Assembly (NCBI GenBank): GCA_026991065.1
Contig: JALXCG010000192.1
Span: forward strand, 1-7,454
Source of the DNA: JALXCG01 sp026991065 [NCBI: Gemmatimonadota bacterium]
Lineage (GTDB): Bacteria > GCA-2686955
Direction of reading: 5' to 3'
Length of the DNA: 7,454 bases
Shown one piece after another: positions 1 to 4,894 of this stretch (the first letter of the stretch is position 1; the number at the start of each line of letters is the position of its first letter). Under the pieces are notes generated by a model that was given only the letters and a program-made list of their open reading frames with translations, searched no databases and was not told the origin of the DNA. A program made the position numbers and the translations under genes.

Positions 1-782
1 AGACTTCACACATGATGTGGCGAACGATGGACCTGCAGCACCCGGCGCATCTTCCAGAGGACGACCCGGCGGCAAATGTGATCCGGGATACCTATCGACT
101 GACCGACGAAGCGGTTGGCAAGATCCTAGATGCGGTCGGCGATGATGGTACGCTGATCCTGGTTTCCGATCACGGCTTTGCGCCCTGGTATCGCGAGGTG
201 CATCTGAATACCTGGTTGAAGGACAATGGCTACCTGACGGTTACCGATCCCAACAACTATGGCGAGGGGGAGTTCCTCTCCGAGGTGAATTTCTGGAAAA
301 CCAAGGCTTACGCGATTGGCATCAACAGCCTCTACATCAACCTGCGTGGTCGCGAGGGCAAGGGAATTGTCAACAATGGCCCGCAAAAGGAAGCGCTTGA
401 AGCGGAACTGATCGAGAAACTGGAGGCGGCTGTTGACCCTGAGTCCGGAAAGCGCGTAATCCGCAAGGTTTACCGGCGGGAGGATGTTTACCACGGTCCC
501 TACGTGGATACCGCACCGGACCTGATCATTGGCTATGACTGGGGCTATCGGGGCTCGGATCAATCCGCCAAGGGGCAGGTTGTTCGTGGTCCGTTTGTTG
601 CGGACAATATGAAGAAATGGAGTGGCGACCACTGCGTTGCCTACGATCTGGTACCGGGTGTCATCTTGAGCAACAAGAAGATCACCAAGCCGGATCCGGC
701 TCTCGTAGACGTGGCGCCGAGCGTGCTCAAAGCCATGGGCGTTCCGATTCCATCCGACATGGTCGGGAAGCCGATTTTTTAA
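1..782 (+). CDS. Alkaline-phosphatase-fold phosphodiesterase (type I phosphodiesterase/nucleotide pyrophosphatase family), C-terminal part
   Basis: The gene enters from the left edge; its frame starts at base 3 and the true start lies upstream. About 259 residues are visible. The first are T-S-H-M-M-W-R-T-M-D, matching the family's D-x-x-S/T-H metal-binding motif, whose Asp lies just outside the window. The ATG at 12 is therefore an internal Met. Counting from it, further metal-site residues are D53-H54 in V-S-D-H-G-F and H207 in S-G-D-H-C, followed by the usual family ending (V-P-G-V-I-L-S-N, then a Pro-rich closing segment). Such enzymes hydrolyse phosphodi- or monoesters with two metal ions, normally Zn; the substrate cannot be read from sequence. 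The protein is clearly paralogous to the 452-aa enzyme at 2244-3602. It ends without the charged L-x-x-L-G-Y tail often seen in this superfamily, and the next gene carries just such a tail. The gap to that gene is 43 bp, so they are probably co-transcribed. Confidence 0.9.
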   Translation, partial: TSHMMWRTMDLQHPAHLPEDDPAANVIRDTYRLTDEAVGKILDAVGDDGTLILVSDHGFAPWYREVHLNTWLKDNGYLTVTDPNNYGEGEFLSEVNFWKTKAYAIGINSLYINLRGREGKGIVNNGPQKEALEAELIEKLEAAVDPESGKRVIRKVYRREDVYHGPYVDTAPDLIIGYDWGYRGSDQSAKGQVVRGPFVADNMKKWSGDHCVAYDLVPGVILSNKKITKPDPALVDVAPSVLKAMGVPIPSDMVGKPIF

Positions 783-791
783 TTGCGCAGA

Positions 792-808
792 TGTGACCCG
801 GGGTCACA
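792..808. promoter_or_regulatory. 17-bp palindrome before the RHH gene, possible operator
   Basis: TGTGACCC-G-GGGTCACA is a perfect inverted repeat with 8-bp arms and a one-base centre. It ends 2 bp before the AAGGAG ribosome binding site of the ribbon-helix-helix gene. The short centre suits a protein-binding site better than an RNA hairpin. RHH proteins commonly bind palindromes and repress their own genes, so autoregulation is a reasonable inference. It also resembles a CRP site (TGTGA-N6-TCACA), but the spacer here is 7. Confidence 0.45.
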
Positions 809-810
809 CG

Positions 811-816
811 AAGGAG
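811..816 (+). promoter_or_regulatory. Ribosome binding site fixing the start of the RHH gene
   Basis: AAGGAG lies 9 bases before the ATG at 826. This supports that ATG over the in-frame GTG codons at 793 (upstream of the site and inside the palindrome) and 820 (only 3 bases away). Confidence 0.7.
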
Positions 817-825
817 TATGTGAAG

Positions 826-1020
826 ATGTTCAGCGGCAATAAGATCAAGATCGACAAGGATCTGTTGGCCAAGGCCGAAAACGCAGCCCGCGTCGGTGGG
901 TACGCGTCTGTTGGGGAATTCATCCACCACGTTCTCGAGCGTGAACTCGCGCATTTTGACGACGCGGCTTCGGATGAAGAGATCAAGGCCAAGCTCAAGG
1001 GGTTGGGCTATATCAGTTAG
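826..1020 (+). CDS. Small ribbon-helix-helix (CopG-like) protein with C-terminal L-x-x-L-G-Y tail
   Basis: A 64-aa protein. Residues 5-13 (N-K-I-K-I-D-K-D-L) look like the DNA-contacting beta strand of an RHH protein. They are followed by helix A (about 12-21), a G-G-Y-A-S-V turn, and helix B (about 27-39, E-F-I-H-H-V-L-E-R-E-L), the standard strand-helix-turn-helix order. The last 18 residues, A-A-S-D-E-E-I-K-A-K-L-K-G-L-G-Y-I-S, resemble the charged tail at the C-terminus of many sulfatases and alkaline-phosphatase-fold enzymes. The predicted role is a DNA-binding regulator, perhaps of its own operon through the palindrome at 792-808. Alternatively it is a small partner of the phosphodiesterase encoded 43 bp upstream that uses an RHH-like fold without binding DNA. 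No toxin gene is adjacent, so an antitoxin role is not supported. The start is chosen by the AAGGAG site. Confidence 0.8.
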   Translation: MFSGNKIKIDKDLLAKAENAARVGGYASVGEFIHHVLERELAHFDDAASDEEIKAKLKGLGYIS

Positions 1021-1029
1021 CAGCCCGAA

Positions 1030-1057
1030 GGTGCGAGTACCTTGAATGAGTCGCACC
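1030..1057 (+). other. Intergenic hairpin between the RHH and membrane-protein genes
   Basis: GGTGCGA at 1030-1036 pairs with TCGCACC at 1051-1057 across a 14-base loop, just after the RHH stop. No T tract follows, so this is not a standard terminator; it may be an mRNA processing or stability structure. Further right, 1101-1120 holds overlapping short inverted repeats (GCAGG-AGT-CCTGC and AGGAG-TCCTG-CTCCT) that would exclude one another. The rest of this 125-bp gap shows no recognisable gene or clear promoter. Confidence 0.3.
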
Positions 1058-1145
1058 CCGTGAGGATCTGTATCCCCGGGACGCTAACGAGTGTTTCACT
1101 GCAGGAGTCCTGCTCCTCGAGTTTAGGAAACGAGCTAGTAAAGCC

Positions 1146-1976
1146 ATGGCTGTTGTTGCGCGCGTAATGACCGCAATCTTCGACGTGCTTTTTGTGCCCT
1201 TCGGCTGGTCCGCGGTGGCCGGAATCACGTTCTGGTCGGTTGTATTGGGAGCTGTGTTCCTCAAGCTCTACGGTATGGTCACGAATCAAGATGCGCTCAA
1301 GGATGTCAAGCGGCGCATGAGCGCAGCCGTGCTCGCGGTTCGCTTGTTCCAGCAAGATATAGGGGTCCTGCTGCAATCACAGGGGCGCTTGTTCGCGGCT
1401 GTGGGCGGCTACACTTTTCAGGCGGGGCGGTCGATTGTCGCGCTTCTGCCGGTCGCGATTCTGGTGATGACCCAGTTTGCGGTGCGGGCGGATGTGAAGC
1501 CGCTGCCTCCGAACCAGAAGGTTGACATCAAGGTGAAACTGAGCGCTGATGCGCCCCCCGGGCCTGCTCCGACTCTGCAAGGGGAAGGAATCGAACTTCT
1601 CGGGGAGCCCATTCGCGTCGGTACGGATGTGACCTACAAGATCAAGCCGGGAATGAGCGGAAAGCGCGAGTTCACTTTGAGCTATGCCGGCCAAGAGGAG
1701 AAGATTCCTCTTTATGTCGGCGAAGGGGAGGATTTCCCCAAGCGCATCTACCATCAGACCACGAAATCCAGCTTTGCCGCGGAGCTGGAGTACCCGGGTG
1801 GACCGCGATTTCCCGAGAACTCCTACTTTGATCTGGTTGAAGTGGAGTACCCGCATGTCGAATCGATTTTCGGAGTGGGGGCTTGGTTTGGTCTGCCCGC
1901 GGCGATCTGGTACTTCGGTATCGTTTCGATGATTGCCGGGTTCTTGCTGAAGGACAAGTTGGGCGTGGAGTTGTAG
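1146..1976 (+). CDS. Membrane protein with beta-rich extracytoplasmic domain, weakly Oxa1/YidC/DUF106-like
   Basis: I do not recognise this 276-aa protein with certainty. An N-terminal hydrophobic stretch (about 10-22) and a membrane helix (about 24-44) precede a basic helical loop (about 46-90) containing L-K-D-V-K-R-R-M and R-L-F-Q-Q-D. A second helix (about 95-113, L-L-P-V-A-I-L-V-M) leads to about 130 residues rich in predicted beta strands with many Pro, Gly and charged residues. A third helix (about 246-268) precedes a short K-D-K-L-G tail. By the positive-inside rule the basic loop is cytoplasmic and the beta domain periplasmic. The helix/basic loop/helix layout resembles the Oxa1 superfamily (YidC, EMC3/TMCO1, DUF106), but this is a tentative impression. 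The ATG at 1146 has only a weak, distant AGGAAA (1125-1130) upstream. The gene follows the RHH gene after 125 bp, and a strong terminator lies downstream, so it ends this transcription unit. Confidence 0.75.
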   Translation: MAVVARVMTAIFDVLFVPFGWSAVAGITFWSVVLGAVFLKLYGMVTNQDALKDVKRRMSAAVLAVRLFQQDIGVLLQSQGRLFAAVGGYTFQAGRSIVALLPVAILVMTQFAVRADVKPLPPNQKVDIKVKLSADAPPGPAPTLQGEGIELLGEPIRVGTDVTYKIKPGMSGKREFTLSYAGQEEKIPLYVGEGEDFPKRIYHQTTKSSFAAELEYPGGPRFPENSYFDLVEVEYPHVESIFGVGAWFGLPAAIWYFGIVSMIAGFLLKDKLGVEL

Positions 1977-2031
1977 GACTTCTGTGAAGCCAGGCTGAGT
2001 AGTTCAGGTCTGATCGCCTGGTCTGAATGTG

Positions 2032-2068
2032 AAAGGCGCTCCCGACGAGTCGGGAGCGCCTTTCTTTT
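2032..2068 (+). terminator. Strong intrinsic terminator after the membrane-protein gene
   Basis: AAAGGCGCTCCCGA at 2032-2045 pairs perfectly with 2050-2063 across a four-base loop (CGAG). It runs straight into TTTCTTTT. A 14-bp GC-rich stem and a T-rich tail about 55 bp after the stop at 1976 make a textbook Rho-independent terminator for the rightward unit. A CCAGGC/GCCTGG repeat (1990-1995 and 2016-2021) lies just before it. Confidence 0.9.
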
Positions 2069-2078
2069 GGGGCTGCGC

Positions 2079-2247
2079 CTAGGAGGCTGTCGCACATTGT
2101 CTTCACTTCGCCCCGCATCCGTCCCTGCTCCGATCTCTGCGTTGCTAAGTCCTTGAAAGGCAACCAGCCTTCCTGCGGACTCAGCGCCTTGATCTCGAAA
2201 CAGGCCCGAACACGGGGCTCGAAAGCCAATGTGCGACAGCCTCCTAG
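2079..2247. mobile_element. 169-bp foldback element with 21-bp terminal inverted repeats (MITE-like)
   Basis: Bases 2079-2099 (beginning CTAGGAGGCTGTCGCACA) are the exact reverse complement of 2227-2247. The interior is also an imperfect palindrome centred near 2164. Matching blocks occur in order: GCCCCG at 2110-2115 with CGGGGC at 2213-2218, AGTCC at 2148-2152 with GGACT at 2177-2181, and AAGGC at 2157-2161 with GCCTT at 2167-2171. There is no credible ORF. This is the structure of a non-autonomous foldback or MITE-type element. CTAG at each end could be part of the repeat or a 4-bp target duplication; being palindromic, it cannot be resolved here. The element lies between the terminator at 2032-2068 and a convergent gene, whose TAG stop (2244-2246) is inside the right repeat. 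Transcribed leftward, it could fold and act as that gene's terminator. Confidence 0.75.
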
Positions 2248-3602
2248 CCAATCAGTGACTGGCCGTCGACATGCGCTGGAATGTCGACTTCAAGCAGACG
2301 CAGGAGTGTGGGCATTACATCGATGATGTTGGGGTTCGTCTTGACGATCTCCCGTCCGCGAACATAGATGTGGGCGCCTCGCTGGCTATGCATGCCGGTG
2401 AACTGTTTGTTGCCGAAGAGCGCGGTTTCACGCGTGGCACCCTTGAGGTCATAGCCCTCATGGGATATGCAGACGAGGTCCGGTGCTTGCTGCAGATAGG
2501 GGCCGGAATAGGTCTCCTCTTTGCGATGGATTCTGCGAATGATCGGCGCGTTGTCGTGATCCGGATCAACCAGGTCCTGGAGCTTGGTTTCGATCTCGTC
2601 GCGCAGCGCGCGGTAGTCTTCGGGGGCGACTGTTCCCTGGGGATGGCGCCCCTTGACGTGGATGTAGATGCGGCCGGGATCCAGGCAGAACGCGCGGCTT
2701 TGCGGGTCCATCGCCTGGATGTCGGCGCGCTCGGCCGGAGGAACTTTCCACTGCAAGTAGCCCTCTTGCTCCAGCCAGTGGTTCAAGTAGACTTCGTGGC
2801 GGATTTCGGCGAAACCGTGGTCGCTCATCACCACGAGGGGATGCTCCGCCCCGATGGCTTGGTCGAGATCGCCGATTAGCTCATCGACCTTGTGATAGTA
2901 ATCGAGAAAATCCTGGTGGTGTGGGTGATCGGCGTGGGCGAAAGCGCACCAGAGGAAGTGCTGCAGGCGATCAGTTCCGGTGACCGCCGCGGCAAAAAGG
3001 TCCCAATCCTCATTCTTGAGCAGGTAGAAGAGGGCTTCGCGACGGGCGCGTAGAACATCATGAAGTTCCTCGAAGAAGATGTCCCAGCCCTCGAGCGCCT
3101 TGCGTGCATCGACGTCGGTCTTGTAGCCAGTCTTGCGGAGAAAGGGGAGATGCGCCGGCGGGTAGGTTGCCTTTGCCAGGTCGATCGCCACGAAACCAGA
3201 GATCAAGGTCCCATTCATCGGCTTGGCCGGATAGGAGCCGGGGATATTGAGAATCACACAGCGTTTGCCCGCGGCTCCAAGAACCGTCCAGATCGGAGCG
3301 CCCTTGAGGTGTTGAAAATTTGGAAAGTAGAGCTTGTAGGAGTTCGGCTTGAGGTCGGTGAATCCGAAGACCTGGTGCTTTGCGGGATTGGTTCCGGTCA
3401 TCCAGGAGGACCAGGCCACGCAAGATATGTCAGGAATGGTGGACTCCATGGCACTTGCGGATCCTTGACTGAGAATCCGAGCATAGTTAGGCATGACCCC
3501 ATCGGCGGCCAACTGGGTGAGCAGCGCGTGGGGTGTGCCGTCCAGGCCAAGAAAGACGAGTTTGGGGCTTTTGCGACCGAAGAATCTCCCGAAGAGGCCC
3601 AT
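2244..3602 (-). CDS. Alkaline-phosphatase-fold phosphodiesterase (type I phosphodiesterase/nucleotide pyrophosphatase family), full length
   Basis: A complete 452-aa enzyme. The two-metal active site can be traced: D21 in F-L-G-L-D-G-T, S60 at the nucleophile position in T-I-P-D-I-S-C-V-A-W followed by S-S-W-M-T-G, D211 and H215 in D-R-L-Q-H-F-L-W, D261-H262 in V-M-S-D-H-G-F, and H405 in G-M-H-S-Q-R-G. A Ser replaces the Thr of classical nucleotide pyrophosphatases, as is common in bacterial members. There is no signal peptide; the N-terminus M-G-L-F-G-R-F-F-G-R-K is basic and amphipathic, so the enzyme is probably cytoplasmic, perhaps membrane-touching. The substrate is unknown. It is a paralogue of the truncated enzyme at 1-782, sharing the S-D-H-G-F, Y-L-N/H-L-N-x-W-L and G-P-Y-x-x-x-A-P-D-L segments. 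The start is supported by GAAAGGT (3617-3611), 8 bases before the ATG. The stop lies inside the adjacent foldback element. Confidence 0.93.
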   Translation of the reverse strand: MGLFGRFFGRKSPKLVFLGLDGTPHALLTQLAADGVMPNYARILSQGSASAMESTIPDISCVAWSSWMTGTNPAKHQVFGFTDLKPNSYKLYFPNFQHLKGAPIWTVLGAAGKRCVILNIPGSYPAKPMNGTLISGFVAIDLAKATYPPAHLPFLRKTGYKTDVDARKALEGWDIFFEELHDVLRARREALFYLLKNEDWDLFAAAVTGTDRLQHFLWCAFAHADHPHHQDFLDYYHKVDELIGDLDQAIGAEHPLVVMSDHGFAEIRHEVYLNHWLEQEGYLQWKVPPAERADIQAMDPQSRAFCLDPGRIYIHVKGRHPQGTVAPEDYRALRDEIETKLQDLVDPDHDNAPIIRRIHRKEETYSGPYLQQAPDLVCISHEGYDLKGATRETALFGNKQFTGMHSQRGAHIYVRGREIVKTNPNIIDVMPTLLRLLEVDIPAHVDGQSLIG

Positions 3603-3625
3603 CCGTGACTACCTTTCATGAAGTC

Positions 3626-3653
3626 TTGAGATCAAAAAACCATAGTTTACTAT
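3626..3653 (+). promoter_or_regulatory. Candidate sigma70-type promoter for ispZ
   Basis: TTGAGA at 3626-3631 (5 of 6 to the -35 consensus) and TACTAT at 3648-3653 (4 of 6 to -10) are separated by 16 bp. They would start transcription near 3660, giving a leader of about 80 bases. On the opposite strand CAGACA (3673-3668) and TAAACT (3649-3644) with an 18-bp spacer could serve the phosphodiesterase gene. If so, the two divergent promoters overlap. Confidence 0.4.
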
Positions 3654-3654
3654 G
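3641..3654. promoter_or_regulatory. Palindrome CATAGT-TT-ACTATG over the divergent promoters, possible operator
   Basis: A perfect 6-bp inverted repeat with a 2-bp centre covers the -10 hexamers proposed for both directions. A dimeric repressor bound here would block both ispZ and the phosphodiesterase gene. No dedicated regulator is adjacent; the RHH protein at 826-1020 is one speculative candidate. Confidence 0.35.
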
Positions 3655-3742
3655 AGGATTCTGTGTGTGTCTGGAACGAAGCTGCGAAGGGGCGAGAATT
3701 CCGGGCTAGCTTTGGTGTGTGGGTTGCTTCTACTCTGACGAC

Positions 3743-4357
3743 ATGAATCCGATACTCAAGTTCTTACTCGATTTTGGCCCGCTGCTGATTTTCTTTTTCG
3801 TCAACATGAAAGCGGGAATAGAGGCCGGCACCGCCGCTTTTATGGTGGCGATTACCATCGCGCTGGCGGTTTCCTATTGGAAGACCCGCAAGGTCTCCAC
3901 CATGCAGGTCGTGACTGCGGTGGTGGTCCTTTTTTTTGGCGGTATGACGGTACTGCTGCACGATGAGATCTTCATCAAACTCAAACCAACGATTGTTAAT
4001 CTTTTCTTTGGCGTGGTACTGATCGGTGGGGCACTGCGCGGAAAGGGGCTGTTGAAGAGCCTTTTTGAGCCGGTGATGGCTCTTACCGAGCGCGGTTGGT
4101 TGCTGCTGAGTTGGCGCTGGGGGCTGTTTTTTTTGGCGATGGCGGCAACCAATGAGATTGTCTGGCGCAATGTGTCTACCGATCAATGGGTCACGTTCAA
4201 GGTGTTTGGGTTTCTTCCACTGACAATCGTATTCACCATGAGCCAGATTCCATTCATGCAGAAACATGCAGTGGAAGAAAAATCGTCAACAGGGCAGGAT
4301 GCGGTTCAGTCGAGTGAGCGGGCTGAGCCAGAGGACTCCGGGCGGACTAAGGCGTGA
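3743..4357 (+). CDS. yciB: IspZ/YciB inner-membrane (intracellular septation) protein
   Basis: A 204-aa polytopic membrane protein of the YciB/IspZ family, linked in enterobacteria and Shigella to septation and envelope synthesis; its biochemical activity is not established. Family hallmarks are clear: L-L-D-F-G-P-L-L-I-F-F-F-V-N at 8-21, G-G-M-T-V-L-L-H-D-E-I-F-I-K at 66-79 followed by L-K-P-T-I-V-N, and the late segments W-V-T-F-K-V-F-G (149-156) and F-T-M-S-Q-I-P (164-170). About five hydrophobic segments are visible. The ATG at 3743 gives the family's usual M-N-P start, so an in-frame GTG at 3719 is not preferred; no good Shine-Dalgarno is seen. The polar tail after about residue 176 makes it some 25 residues longer than E. 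coli YciB. Two runs of eight T (3930-3937 and 4127-4134) lie in the frame. The 3' end overlaps the convergent sixA-like gene by 11 bp. Confidence 0.93.
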   Translation: MNPILKFLLDFGPLLIFFFVNMKAGIEAGTAAFMVAITIALAVSYWKTRKVSTMQVVTAVVVLFFGGMTVLLHDEIFIKLKPTIVNLFFGVVLIGGALRGKGLLKSLFEPVMALTERGWLLLSWRWGLFFLAMAATNEIVWRNVSTDQWVTFKVFGFLPLTIVFTMSQIPFMQKHAVEEKSSTGQDAVQSSERAEPEDSGRTKA

Positions 4358-4853
4358 TCACGGGCGGGCGTAGAATTTTCACCATCTCCCAGGCACCGGT
4401 AGGATGGAGCAGGAGTTCCGCCCAGTTTCCGGTTTTTCGGGCGAAGAGCAATGCCGCGGTTGCGGTTGTCATCTGAATGGAGCGGCCGCAAAGGTCGCTG
4501 ATCAGAAGCTGCATGTCGGGATTGTGTCCCAGGACAAGAATGGTCGTCAGGCTGGGAGACCAGGTCGCAGCCACCTCCCACAGGGTGTCGCGTCCGTGAC
4601 TGTAGAGGGTGTGATGCTGATTGATCGATGGGGGGGTCGGGAACAACGGTGCCATGCAGTCCGCCGTTTCACGCGTTCGGCGGGCATCGCTGCAGGCGAT
4701 GTGGTCCGGGCTCCAGCCGAGCTTGGCAATGCTGTGAGCGATGGATTCGGCCGCGAGCCGGCCGTCCGGCGTAAGAGGGCGGGAGTGATCAGTTTGTCCC
4801 GGGTCTTGCCATTCACTTCTGGCATGCCGCATCAGGATGAGCCGATGCTCCAT
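4347..4853 (-). CDS. sixA: SixA-like histidine phosphatase
   Basis: A 168-aa single-domain member of the histidine phosphatase (phosphoglycerate mutase-like) superfamily. Catalytic signatures are L-M-R-H-A-R-S-E-W with R9 and phospho-acceptor H10, the SixA-type segment R-P-L-T-P-D-G-R (25-32), S-D-A-R-R-T-R-E-T-A (55-64) with a catalytic Arg, and L-G-H-N-P with H110. E. coli SixA removes phosphate from the histidine of phosphotransfer domains such as that of ArcB. The family also contains proteins with other or unknown targets, and no kinase gene lies in the window. The protein is soluble and probably cytoplasmic. The reading frame continues upstream to 5273, but AAGGAG at 4864-4859 and the R-H-A motif at the right distance fix the start at 4853. 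It lies 41 bp after the 710-aa secreted protein gene on the same strand and may be co-transcribed with it. Confidence 0.9.
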   Translation of the reverse strand: MEHRLILMRHARSEWQDPGQTDHSRPLTPDGRLAAESIAHSIAKLGWSPDHIACSDARRTRETADCMAPLFPTPPSINQHHTLYSHGRDTLWEVAATWSPSLTTILVLGHNPDMQLLISDLCGRSIQMTTATAALLFARKTGNWAELLLHPTGAWEMVKILRPPVITP

Positions 4854-4858
4854 TCGCG

Positions 4859-4864
4859 CTCCTT
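4859..4864 (-). promoter_or_regulatory. Ribosome binding site fixing the sixA start
   Basis: On the - strand, AAGGAG stands 5 bases before the ATG at 4853. It supports this internal start over longer alternatives in a frame that stays open for another 420 bases. Confidence 0.75.
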
Positions 4865-4894
4865 TTTCGCGAGCTGTCGTGCTTCGCTGGTTTG

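Noticed and set aside
12-14. ATG at 12 as the true start of the first gene
   Set aside because: The frame is open to the window edge, and the preceding codons T-S-H belong to the family's metal-binding motif, so the gene starts upstream.
792-808. CRP/FNR-type binding site
   Set aside because: TGTGA and TCACA are present, but the spacer is 7 instead of 6, and the site lies just before a ribosome binding site within a probable operon rather than at a visible promoter.
793-825. GTG at 793 as the start of the RHH gene
   Set aside because: It lies upstream of the AAGGAG site and inside the palindrome; the ATG at 826 has correct spacing and starts the fold properly.
1672-2229. 185-aa - strand reading frame crossing the terminator and foldback element
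   Set aside because: It is Arg/Ser/Pro-rich, shows no domain, overlaps a real gene antisense and runs through non-coding structures.
2271-2879. 202-aa + strand reading frame
   Set aside because: It is a shadow of the phosphodiesterase on the - strand and has no independent features.
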